Below, one piece after another: positions 6,432-13,104 of a stretch of 13,104 nucleotides of DNA (its first letter is position 1; every line of letters starts with the position of its first letter). The position numbers and the translations under genes are program-made. A model generated the notes under the pieces. The model made no database searches, had not been told where the DNA came from, and worked only from the letters and a program-made list of their open reading frames with translations. This DNA is from Fibrobacter sp. (lineage in GTDB: Bacteria > Fibrobacterota > Fibrobacteria > Fibrobacterales > Fibrobacteraceae): positions 1 through 13,104 of the forward strand of contig JABUUR010000154.1 in the NCBI GenBank assembly GCA_021443065.1, written 5' to 3'.

Positions 6432-8357
6432 TTAAGGAGCAAGAATACCCTTATCCAAAACCCACGCCCATGCATCCATTGCGTCAATAAGTGCCTTTGC
6501 CTCTGCTGTAAAATTTCCTTCGGCTTTTTGCTCCGCAATGAACCCTCCGATAGTCTCTGTGGTATCCCAATCTACAATGTGGCTTTGGATTCGTGCGTGG
6601 GTAAAACTGCTGTCTTGGAATCGTGCAAAAATAGCAAACTCATTGTTTCGCATTATGGCGTCGTTATGCCTGAATGAGAAAGTCGGGTGGAATTCTTCGG
6701 CAAAAAGGTTGTGTCCAACAAAGTTGTTAGAAGCCCGGATTCCTAAAAGGGAGAGCACCGTAGGTGCGAAGTCTATGTGTGAAACTGGTTTTGTTATGGA
6801 TAAACCTTCAGGAATTCCTGTACCAGCCCAGATGAATGTGGTCCAGGTGTATGTGCTGTTAGTTTCACCTAGTTCATCAAGTTTTTTTTGAGCCTTGCCA
6901 TTTGCAATAGAATGGTCGCCAGTAACAATGATGATGGTTTCGTTTACCCTAGGACTTTTTTCGATGCAATTTAAAATAATGCCGATGGCACTGTCCAAAT
7001 ATGCCACTGCTTGTTCGTAGCGTTCATCGGAGGTGGCCGCAGGGGTAGCGTAGGACTTTGGAACATTGAATGGGGTGTGGGTGACAAAGTTGATCCATTC
7101 AAAGTAGAGAGGCTTGTCAAGAGGTCGATTCTCGTACATTTCTATAAAGCGTTTCGCTAGGGGGATGTCGGTGTTGATATCTGGATTGTACTCGCTTACG
7201 TCAAACCATTTTTCAAACCAGGGAGTAAAATTATCGAAACTTGGTTCGGCTGCGGTGAGTACGATTCTGTGGTAACCGGCTTCACCAAGAATCTCAGGAA
7301 GGGCTTTAGCGCGCACGTGCTGCAAACTGCTAAGAAAGATCTTGTTTGGATGGCTCCATATTCCAAGTTGTAACCCCAGCATACCTTCTGTGGAAGGATA
7401 GCCCACACTATACGTGTACGGAAACAAAGTACCTCGCTTGCCGAGCTTGCACAAGTTTGGCATGCGGTTACAATTTTGTTCTATTCTAAAATCTCCAACC
7501 CAACCGCGAAAACTCTCAAGAGAAAGTAAAATGACATCTTTTTTCTCGGACAGAGGCTTTTCCATGAATTCCTTCATAAATGCGAGTTCGTTTTCAACTT
7601 TGTGATAAAACGGAAAATCTTCGTTTGTATCCCCTCCAAGAAGTGTGATTCCCTCTGCGTAGTTGCTTGGCTTGACGCTGTGTTGTTTCTGATATTCCAG
7701 TTCGTCGAAGATGGTTATGTAGGGGGGCTGAATTCTCTGCCAGCGAATATGGCACGGTTTAAAGAAATCGTTTGCATTCCAGCTAACGAATGTAAAAATT
7801 GACAAGAAAATAATGAATGAACATAGAAGTGCTTTTGAAGAATTTATCGGGGTGACTTTTTTTTGATAGGCTATCCAGAATATGGTTGCTGTTACGACTA
7901 TAAGGATTGCCAGGACAAAGTTCCACAGCCCTGTGGATATTATGTTTGAAACAAGATTTGGTTCTAACTTGGATACAGAGTATGTGGAGAGGAATGATAA
8001 TGTGATGTGTTGACCCATCCAACGCATGATTTGGTCATTGACTCCACAGAATATTAAATAGAAAAGGATGACTATGGATATTGTAACACGGATAACTTTA
8101 GATGTCTTGTCGTGCCTAAACGATGCTAATGCGAAAATAATTCCGGAGATTGAAAATGCGGCGAGGTCTGCAATCGCAGCACAAATGAAGCCAGACCATG
8201 GTCTTTCAACGAATGGTCCGCCAGAGGGAGTATCACTAAAGTACAGATGTAATAATTGAAAAAGTCTTGTTATGTAGGTGACTAGCCAAAAGACGATAAA
8301 GGAAAAATCAGTTTTTTTTAATAGTGAAAACCTTTTTTTTATTTCAAGAAAGTCCAT
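6432..8357 (-). CDS. LTA-synthase-like phosphoglycerol transferase (sulfatase-fold membrane enzyme)
   Basis: A 641-residue membrane enzyme with about five N-terminal transmembrane helices (near 20-40, 57-80, 90-108, 142-165, 175-195) and an extracytoplasmic sulfatase-fold domain from about residue 272. This is the architecture of LtaS and OpgB/MdoB, which transfer phosphoglycerol or phosphoethanolamine from phospholipids to a periplasmic acceptor. Visible active-site elements are LLSLESF with metal-ligand Glu281, the nucleophile region GYPSTEG (Thr323 the likely nucleophile), FVTHTPF around His427, and VTGDHS with Asp481/His482. The tail beyond about residue 555 (RHNDAIMRNN, then a C-terminal helix) is typical of bacterial members. 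It is the first gene of the minus-strand locus and starts next to the divergent region at 8358. Four A8 tracts lie in its reading frame. The donor could be phosphatidylglycerol; the acceptor is not identifiable. Confidence 0.87.
   Translation of the reverse strand: MDFLEIKKRFSLLKKTDFSFIVFWLVTYITRLFQLLHLYFSDTPSGGPFVERPWSGFICAAIADLAAFSISGIIFALASFRHDKTSKVIRVTISIVILFYLIFCGVNDQIMRWMGQHITLSFLSTYSVSKLEPNLVSNIISTGLWNFVLAILIVVTATIFWIAYQKKVTPINSSKALLCSFIIFLSIFTFVSWNANDFFKPCHIRWQRIQPPYITIFDELEYQKQHSVKPSNYAEGITLLGGDTNEDFPFYHKVENELAFMKEFMEKPLSEKKDVILLSLESFRGWVGDFRIEQNCNRMPNLCKLGKRGTLFPYTYSVGYPSTEGMLGLQLGIWSHPNKIFLSSLQHVRAKALPEILGEAGYHRIVLTAAEPSFDNFTPWFEKWFDVSEYNPDINTDIPLAKRFIEMYENRPLDKPLYFEWINFVTHTPFNVPKSYATPAATSDERYEQAVAYLDSAIGIILNCIEKSPRVNETIIIVTGDHSIANGKAQKKLDELGETNSTYTWTTFIWAGTGIPEGLSITKPVSHIDFAPTVLSLLGIRASNNFVGHNLFAEEFHPTFSFRHNDAIMRNNEFAIFARFQDSSFTHARIQSHIVDWDTTETIGGFIAEQKAEGNFTAEAKALIDAMDAWAWVLDKGILAP
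8312..8340 (-). repeat. Pair of A8 homopolymer tracts at the 5' end of the LTA-synthase-like gene
   Basis: On the coding strand there are two runs of exactly eight A, at 8340-8333 (codons 6-9, within EIKKR) and 8319-8312 (within LLKKT). Two more A8 runs occur in the same gene at 7864-7857 and 6889-6882. Such tracts can slip during replication or transcription. Whether they do here is not shown by the sequence. Confidence 0.6.
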
Positions 8358-8438
8358 ACAACAAATTTAAAAAATAGAAATGTGGAATTTTATTAAGTTT
8401 TGGATGAATCCCTGTGAAATCTTTTATAGTGTTTGGTA
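8358..8438. promoter_or_regulatory. Divergent AT-rich intergenic region, likely promoters in both directions
   Basis: This 81-base region separates the minus-strand glycan locus from the plus-strand sppA-like operon, so it must hold the promoter of at least the first and probably both. On the plus strand TTGGAT (8400-8405) and TATAGT (8425-8430) could form a weak sigma70-type pair, but the 19-base spacer is long and the start codon follows closely. No convincing pair, operator or inverted repeat is seen on the minus strand. Confidence 0.35.
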
Positions 8439-10745
8439 ATGAAAGTTTTTAACAAATATTTGTTCGTAATCTCCCTCCTCCCCGGCCTCTCCCACGCCTA
8501 CCTCCCCGGAGAATCTGGCTTTACCTCCCTGGAAGGTGCCCACGGCATCTGGGGGAACCCCGCAGGCCTTTCCGCCCTGGATTCCAAGGGGGCTTTGGCA
8601 TCTTATGACTATGATGACGGCGTATCCGAAATTAAAATAGGGGGCAACCTGGAGCACTGGGCTGCCGGGTTCGACTACCGGGTGGGGAAGGGCGGCCTGG
8701 ATGAAGCCCGATGGGACGTGACCTACTCCAACGACCTCTTTAGCCGGAGCCTGTTCTGGGGCGTGCGTGCAGGGGCTTTCCGCAGTGCCGATTTTGACGG
8801 CACGGAGTGGAATGCGGGGTTGGGCCTGATTTACCGCCCCTTGAAGTTCCTTTCCTTGGGCTATTCCTGCGACAACCTGCTTTACTTTGGGCCGGAGTCC
8901 TCTAGGCGAATTCAAAATGCCGGCTTGACTTTAAAAATAGGCGACAGTTTCAATGTCAGCTACGATGTGGAAAATTTCGAGGACCATCGGTTGCTGTTGG
9001 AATTGGAAATTTATGGGATTCGCGGCGCATTGCAGGTTCCTATTTACGGCAAGGATGAATTCAAACTTACTTTGTCTACAAGTTTCGGTGCGTACAACAA
9101 CGTGGCTCTCCACGTGTACGACGACTTTTTGCCCAAGGGTGGCGCGTGGGGTTTTCACACGTCACGAAATCCCAAGGCATTCCGTTCCGCCCAGATTATC
9201 CGGATTCCCCTGGATATGCAAGTATCCGATGCCGAGGTCTCCAACTCGCTCTTTAAAAAGACTCCCACAAGCATCTGGAAAATTCGCAATTTGTTCGAAC
9301 ATATTTACCGAGACCCTTCCTGCGGCCTTGTGATTCTTGACTTTGCTGGCTACAGGGGAAACCTGGGAGTGTCCAACGAAATTAATCGAGCCATTCTTAA
9401 ATTGCAGGCCAAGGGCGGCAAGGTGGTTGCCCATCTCGACGATGTCCGCCCCTCTGTGTTGGTGGCCGCATCCAATGCAGACCGCATTGTGGTGGAGCCT
9501 TCTGCCCACTTGAACTGGCGGGGCTTGGGCGGCAGCAGACTATATTATAAAGGCTTCTTCGACAAGCTGGGTGTCAAGGTGGAGTTCCTTCGCCATGGCA
9601 AGTTCAAGTCTGCCGTAGAACCATACATTGCCGACTCAATGTCGGTGGAAGCCCGTTCGAATATGGATTCCCTGTACAAGGATATGTGGAACATTATATC
9701 TACCTTGGTCGCCAATCGAAAGGTCCGTCAGGGTATGGATCAAGACAAGATGGTCGCCTACTTGGATTCCATTGCGGCAAAACCTCTGGTGACCGCCAAG
9801 GCTGCAAAGTCCCTGGGCCTGGTGGATACAATCCTGTACATTGACCAGGTTCCGTCTTACGCATTAAAGACATTTTTTGACGTGGATATTCCCAAGGCCC
9901 GTTACCGCACATGGCGGCCCACGGATAAAAAGATTCTGGACGAAAACTGGTCCAGGCGTTCTTCCATTGCCGTCTTGAACATCGATGGTTCCATCGACAA
10001 CGGTACCGAAAGAATGGCCCTCGAATCCTTGCGCCGTTTGCCTTACACCGGTGCCAAGGCTCTTGTGGTTCGCGTGTCTTCGCCGGGGGGCAGCGCCATT
10101 GCTTCTGATAAGATTTGGGCGGCCCTACGTGACGTGAGTGAACAGGGGATCCCCGTGGTGGCAAGTATCGGTTCCATCGGTGCGTCCGGGGGCTACTACA
10201 TCGCCTGCGGTGCCGACCATATTGTTTCGGAACCTATGGCTATCGTGGGGAGCATTGGAATCTATGGCGGCAAGGTGGACGCCTCGGGTCTGTTGTCCAA
10301 GTTGGGCGTTCGAGGCGAGTCGGTAAAGTCCCACGAATATGCTGATGCCGAAACCTACACTAGGCCTTGGACCGATGTAGAAAAAAATGCCCTCCAGGAA
10401 TACATGGACGACTTTTACGAACGCTTTACCGGTGTGGTCTCCAAGGCCACCGGCATTCCCCAGGCGACGGTGGATTCCTCGTACGGTGGAGGCCGTGTAA
10501 TGATCGGCTACAAGGCATTCAAGTCTGGTCTTGTCCACGAAATAGGCGGCATTGACAATGCCATCGATGCGGCAAAACGTTTGGCAAAAATCAATGAAAA
10601 AAACGAAGTCGATTTGATTTTCCTGGATTCTGACAAAACATACACCTTGCCCAATCCCAGTGCCAAGGCCTTTACGGATTTTATCGCGGAGGTGGAGCAG
10701 AACAGGCTTTGGGCAGTTGAACCTAGATTGTGGGATTTTGAATAA
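8439..10745 (+). CDS. SppA-like S49 signal peptide peptidase with beta-rich outer-membrane-barrel-like N-terminal region
   Basis: A 768-residue exported protein. Residues 1-20 ([20 protein letters not shown]) form a Sec signal peptide with an AHA-like cleavage site. Residues about 25-240 are rich in alternating aromatic/glycine strands and contain [14 protein letters not shown], a motif style seen at the start of PorV/UPF0164-like outer-membrane barrels. From about residue 250 two S49 repeats follow, as in the 67-kDa SppA type: the first supplies the catalytic lysine in [10 protein letters not shown] (Lys390), the second the nucleophile in [10 protein letters not shown] (Ser583), after [11 protein letters not shown] and before VGSIGIYGG. 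Both catalytic residues are intact. E. coli SppA has an inner-membrane anchor instead, so this version may act at the outer membrane. The ATG at 8439 is preferred over a TTG at 8433. The stop overlaps the next start (TAATG). Base composition is GC-richer than the genes to the left. Confidence 0.88.
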   Translation: MKVFNKYLFVISLLPGLSHAYLPGESGFTSLEGAHGIWGNPAGLSALDSKGALASYDYDDGVSEIKIGGNLEHWAAGFDYRVGKGGLDEARWDVTYSNDLFSRSLFWGVRAGAFRSADFDGTEWNAGLGLIYRPLKFLSLGYSCDNLLYFGPESSRRIQNAGLTLKIGDSFNVSYDVENFEDHRLLLELEIYGIRGALQVPIYGKDEFKLTLSTSFGAYNNVALHVYDDFLPKGGAWGFHTSRNPKAFRSAQIIRIPLDMQVSDAEVSNSLFKKTPTSIWKIRNLFEHIYRDPSCGLVILDFAGYRGNLGVSNEINRAILKLQAKGGKVVAHLDDVRPSVLVAASNADRIVVEPSAHLNWRGLGGSRLYYKGFFDKLGVKVEFLRHGKFKSAVEPYIADSMSVEARSNMDSLYKDMWNIISTLVANRKVRQGMDQDKMVAYLDSIAAKPLVTAKAAKSLGLVDTILYIDQVPSYALKTFFDVDIPKARYRTWRPTDKKILDENWSRRSSIAVLNIDGSIDNGTERMALESLRRLPYTGAKALVVRVSSPGGSAIASDKIWAALRDVSEQGIPVVASIGSIGASGGYYIACGADHIVSEPMAIVGSIGIYGGKVDASGLLSKLGVRGESVKSHEYADAETYTRPWTDVEKNALQEYMDDFYERFTGVVSKATGIPQATVDSSYGGGRVMIGYKAFKSGLVHEIGGIDNAIDAAKRLAKINEKNEVDLIFLDSDKTYTLPNPSAKAFTDFIAEVEQNRLWAVEPRLWDFE

Positions 10746-11800
10746 TGTTATCTATCGTACTAACCGTTCTGGGGTGCCTTTCTGTCTCGGCGTTCTGTTC
10801 TGTGACGGAGGCCTCCTTTTATAGTGTGACCCCGGCGACCATAGAGTCTTTGCAAAAACAGAAAAAATTCACGGCCCGCTACATTACCCATGTCAAGGAG
10901 AACATCGACCGTTACATCGCCTCGGTGCTGGTGGTAAACACCATCGCCAATACGGCGGGTGCCTCCATAGCCACGGCCCTTGCGGTAAAATGCCTGCCCC
11001 CTGCGGGCCAGGTGGCGTTGCCCATCGTCCTTACTATACTCATTCTTTTGTTTGGAGAAATCACTCCCAAGACCTTGGGCGTAAAGCAGGCCAAGGTGGT
11101 GGCACCGCTGGTGTCCGTGGCTTTCTACTACATTACCAAGGTGCTTTCCTGCACGGGCTTGATTTGGCTCTGCCTGACTCTTACAAAGTACTGGACCCAC
11201 GAAAGCGAAGATAAAAAAGAAGTCAGCATCGAGGACATCAACAGCTTGGTGAGTCTTGGACTTCGCGAAGATGTAATCGACCGCCAGCAATCCCTGGTCA
11301 TCAAGAACATTCTCGCGTTGAACTCTGTCCCTGTTCGCAAGGTGATGACACCGCGTCAGGTGGTATTCTCGCTCTCCGCCGAAAAGACCTTGGGCGAAAC
11401 TTTGGAGGAGAGGGGCAACTGGCCCTTTTCCCGCGTACCTCTTTACGACAAGAACAAGGACAACTGGGTGGGAATCGTCTTGCGTCGGGATGCCTACAAC
11501 AAGTTGGCCGAGGGCCATCGCGATATTAAATTGCGCCAGTTGATGCGACCGCTGCAACTGATTCCCGACAGCGTCACCCTGGACAAGTTGTTGCTTCGTT
11601 TTTTAAAACAGCGGGGCCACATCGTGGGTGTCGTGGACGAATGGGGTGCCATCGCCGGGGTCGTGAGTCTCGAAGATGTGCTGGAAGAAATCCTCGGCCG
11701 CGAAATCGTGGACGAATACGATGAGTCCGTAGACCTTCAGGAATCTGCCCGCAGGCGTTCCAAGGCTTTCGCCTCCATGCGGCAGCAGAAAAAAATCTAA
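10745..11800 (+). CDS. DUF21/CBS-domain membrane protein (CNNM/CorC-like, short form)
   Basis: A 351-residue inner-membrane protein of the CNNM/hemolysin-C-like family linked to Mg2+ or other divalent-ion efflux. Residues 1-150 form the DUF21 membrane domain with several helices, the helix-start motif SVTEASFYSV (19-28) and the hallmark GEITPKTLG (104-112). A cytosolic CBS pair follows, opening with VRKVMTPR (197-204) and FSRVPLYD, and ending in VVDEWGAIAGVVSLEDVLEEILGREIVDEYD (starting at 296). The protein stops soon after, with a basic tail, so the C-terminal CorC_HlyC domain of about 80 residues common in bacterial members is missing. Translation is probably coupled to the sppA-like gene (TAATG overlap), a pairing that suggests co-expression but no obvious shared function. 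The substrate ion is not determined by sequence. Confidence 0.9.
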   Translation: MLSIVLTVLGCLSVSAFCSVTEASFYSVTPATIESLQKQKKFTARYITHVKENIDRYIASVLVVNTIANTAGASIATALAVKCLPPAGQVALPIVLTILILLFGEITPKTLGVKQAKVVAPLVSVAFYYITKVLSCTGLIWLCLTLTKYWTHESEDKKEVSIEDINSLVSLGLREDVIDRQQSLVIKNILALNSVPVRKVMTPRQVVFSLSAEKTLGETLEERGNWPFSRVPLYDKNKDNWVGIVLRRDAYNKLAEGHRDIKLRQLMRPLQLIPDSVTLDKLLLRFLKQRGHIVGVVDEWGAIAGVVSLEDVLEEILGREIVDEYDESVDLQESARRRSKAFASMRQQKKI

Positions 11801-11809
11801 ATTTGCCCT

Positions 11810-13006
11810 ATGCAAGGTAACGAGCAAAGGCAGAACAACGAACAAAGTGCAACTGCGCCCAAGCGCCTGCGCGATTATTTTCCGGCGCTGGACGGCCTTC
11901 GACTTTTGGCAAGCATTAACATCGTGATGCTCCACCTGGGCAGTTCCAACGCCCTGGGCTACATGGCCGCCTACAGTTGGCTTACTCCCGTCGTTAACGC
12001 TCCCGCCTTTGCCGCAGGAATGTTCTATGTGCTGGCGGGTTTCCTTTTTGCAAGCAAGTTCAGCGATCCTGAACGTCACGTTCCTGTGGTGCCCTTCATG
12101 TTTGGCCGCATCGCAAAGTTGTACCGCCTTCATTTTTTCATGACGCTGCTCATGTTCGTTGTGCTGGTGTACAAGTTCAGCGGCTACACCCACTTGCCGG
12201 GCTTTTCCGAAATCGGCGATTGCTTTTCGGCGGGCCTTGCCAAGATGGTGCATCCCTGGCGCAGCCTGCTTTTGCACTTGACGCTCACCTGGTCCTTCGT
12301 CCCGGACCTTGGCATGAAACTGAACGAACCCTCCTGGTCCTTGACCAGCTTTTTCCTTTGCTATGCCATTACGCCCTGGTTCAGCCGTTGGCTTTTCAGG
12401 CAGAACCGCCGTACCCTCTGGGTGCTTTCCGGAACGCTTTTTATTCCCGGAATTTTGTGGGCGGTTTTCTTTGGACTGAGCGGAGACCTGTGGTTTGACG
12501 GCTACGGCGCCAAGTACCGTTTTTTCCATATCTTTGCGCCGGTCCGAGTCTTTGAATACCTGTTCGGCATGGTGCTTTACCGCCTCTACAAGGAGGGTGT
12601 CTTCGATTTCCTTAAGCGCGATTACTTGAGCGGCGTGGCTCAGGCCCTAGTGCTTGGCCTCATTTACGCTAGCCTCTTTTTGCTTAGGCCCGATGCAAAC
12701 CCGGGTTGGAACTACTTCTGTCACCATTCCCTGCCCATTCTGCTTTACGGAATGTTCCTTTTGAGTCTTCTCAGCGGCAAGGGCTTTATGGCCCGGATTT
12801 TCTGTGTGGGCATTGTCCGCAAGGTGGGGAAGGCCTCCTTCTACCCCTACCTGATCCACCTTCCCCTGATTTCCATCGCCTGGGGAATGTGCAACTTGAA
12901 CACCCCGGCAAACACCCTCAAGTTCATGCTGTTCGTTTACACGATCAGCACCTTGTATAACGAGCTCAAGACCTGGCGCAAGAAAAAATCCAAACCTGCA
13001 AAATAA
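11810..13006 (+). CDS. Acyltransferase-3 family membrane protein
   Basis: A 398-residue polytopic membrane protein of the acyltransferase-3 (OafA/NodX/YrhL) family, which O-acylates sugars of surface polysaccharides, peptidoglycan or small molecules. The N-terminus has the signature YFPALDGLRLLASINIVMLH, including the conserved arginine and His42 of the R-x10-H motif, then FYVLAGFLFASKF in the third family segment and a FGRIAKLYRLHFF motif with the basic RxxR-like pair. About ten hydrophobic segments follow, and the C-terminus is basic (KTWRKKKSKPAK). There is no SGNH extension. It begins nine bases after the DUF21/CBS gene with no clear ribosome binding site, so it is probably the third gene of that operon. 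It could modify the glycan of the locus at 1-8357, but it is transcribed separately and has the composition of the right-hand block. Confidence 0.88.
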   Translation: MQGNEQRQNNEQSATAPKRLRDYFPALDGLRLLASINIVMLHLGSSNALGYMAAYSWLTPVVNAPAFAAGMFYVLAGFLFASKFSDPERHVPVVPFMFGRIAKLYRLHFFMTLLMFVVLVYKFSGYTHLPGFSEIGDCFSAGLAKMVHPWRSLLLHLTLTWSFVPDLGMKLNEPSWSLTSFFLCYAITPWFSRWLFRQNRRTLWVLSGTLFIPGILWAVFFGLSGDLWFDGYGAKYRFFHIFAPVRVFEYLFGMVLYRLYKEGVFDFLKRDYLSGVAQALVLGLIYASLFLLRPDANPGWNYFCHHSLPILLYGMFLLSLLSGKGFMARIFCVGIVRKVGKASFYPYLIHLPLISIAWGMCNLNTPANTLKFMLFVYTISTLYNELKTWRKKKSKPAK

Positions 13007-13026
13007 TCATTTTCGCTCCCTTTTTA

Positions 13027-13104
13027 TCATCCCGGGCTTGGTTTTCTGTCATCCCGGCCTTTCCCCGGGACCTCCCCCCGCAACCTGTCATCCCGGGCTT
13101 GACC
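13027..13104. repeat. Cluster of three GC-rich dispersed repeat units (REP-like)
   Basis: Three same-orientation copies sharing tcatcccgg lie in the gene-free tail: 13027-13040 (tcatcccgggcttg), 13047-13073 (tgtcatcccggcctttcccc and onward), and 13086-13104 (tgtcatcccgggcttgacc, cut by the window end). The middle copy contains a perfect 6-base stem, tcccgg (13052-13057) and ccggga (13065-13070), with a 7-base loop. This resembles the intergenic repeats of the form TGTCATCCCGG...CCGGGA seen in many bacterial genomes. No T-tract follows the hairpin, so it is not an evident intrinsic terminator, though the region may mark the operon end. Confidence 0.7.

Noticed and set aside
8424..8915. Long minus-strand open frame opposite the sppA-like gene
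   Set aside because: It lies antisense to a well-supported coding region. Its proline/glycine/alanine-rich translation resembles no family and is the usual shadow of GC-rich coding DNA.
10760..11557. 265-codon minus-strand open frame opposite the DUF21/CBS gene
   Set aside because: Antisense shadow of a gene with clear DUF21 and CBS motifs; no domain of its own.
11603..12529. 308-codon minus-strand open frame across the DUF21 and acyltransferase genes
   Set aside because: It spans two real plus-strand genes and their junction, has low-complexity His/Gln/Lys-rich composition and no recognisable motif.
13052..13070. GC-rich hairpin as a Rho-independent terminator
   Set aside because: The 6-base stem is followed by cctccccccg rather than a T-run, and the surrounding copies mark it as a dispersed repeat.
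1..13104. CRISPR arrays, tRNA/rRNA genes, insertion sequences and phage genes
   Set aside because: No regularly spaced direct repeats, cloverleaf-like segments, transposase motifs or terminal inverted repeats were seen on either strand.

Overview
The window looks like chromosomal DNA from a Gram-negative bacterium, probably of the FCB group and possibly Fibrobacter. The evidence is modest: weak or absent Shine-Dalgarno sequences, many short gene overlaps, an envelope protease with a beta-rich N-terminal half, and dispersed repeats of the type tgtcatcccgggcttgacc at the right end. The phylum call is an inference; no rRNA or marker gene is present.

Left part (1-8357, all minus strand, read right to left): an AT-richer surface-glycan / teichoic-acid-like locus. 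In transcription order it holds an LTA-synthase-like phosphoglycerol transferase (sulfatase fold), a TagD-type cytidylyltransferase fused to a Gfo/Idh/MocA oxidoreductase, a class V aminotransferase, a LicD-family phosphotransferase, a Wzx-type flippase, a TagB/TagF-like CDP-glycerol glycerophosphotransferase, a 63-residue membrane protein, and the start of a HisC-like aminotransferase cut by the window edge. Most junctions are overlaps or gaps of a few bases, which suggests one operon. Together the genes could make a CDP-activated glycerol-type (perhaps amino-modified) alditol, transfer it as a phosphodiester onto a lipid-linked glycan, flip the product and decorate it further at the outer face.

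Boundary (8358-8438): a short AT-rich divergent intergenic region separates this locus from a GC-richer plus-strand block.

Right part (8439-13006, plus strand): three closely packed housekeeping-type envelope genes. They are an SppA-like S49 peptidase carrying a signal peptide and a beta-rich, outer-membrane-barrel-like N-terminal region; a DUF21/CBS membrane protein of the CNNM/CorC-like group; and an acyltransferase-3 family membrane protein. The last 98 bases contain no gene but three related copies of a GC-rich dispersed repeat.

The items most worth following are the TagD-Gfo/Idh fusion with an altered EKP motif beside an orphan class V aminotransferase, four A8 tracts in the lead gene of the locus, and the beta-barrel/SppA fusion.
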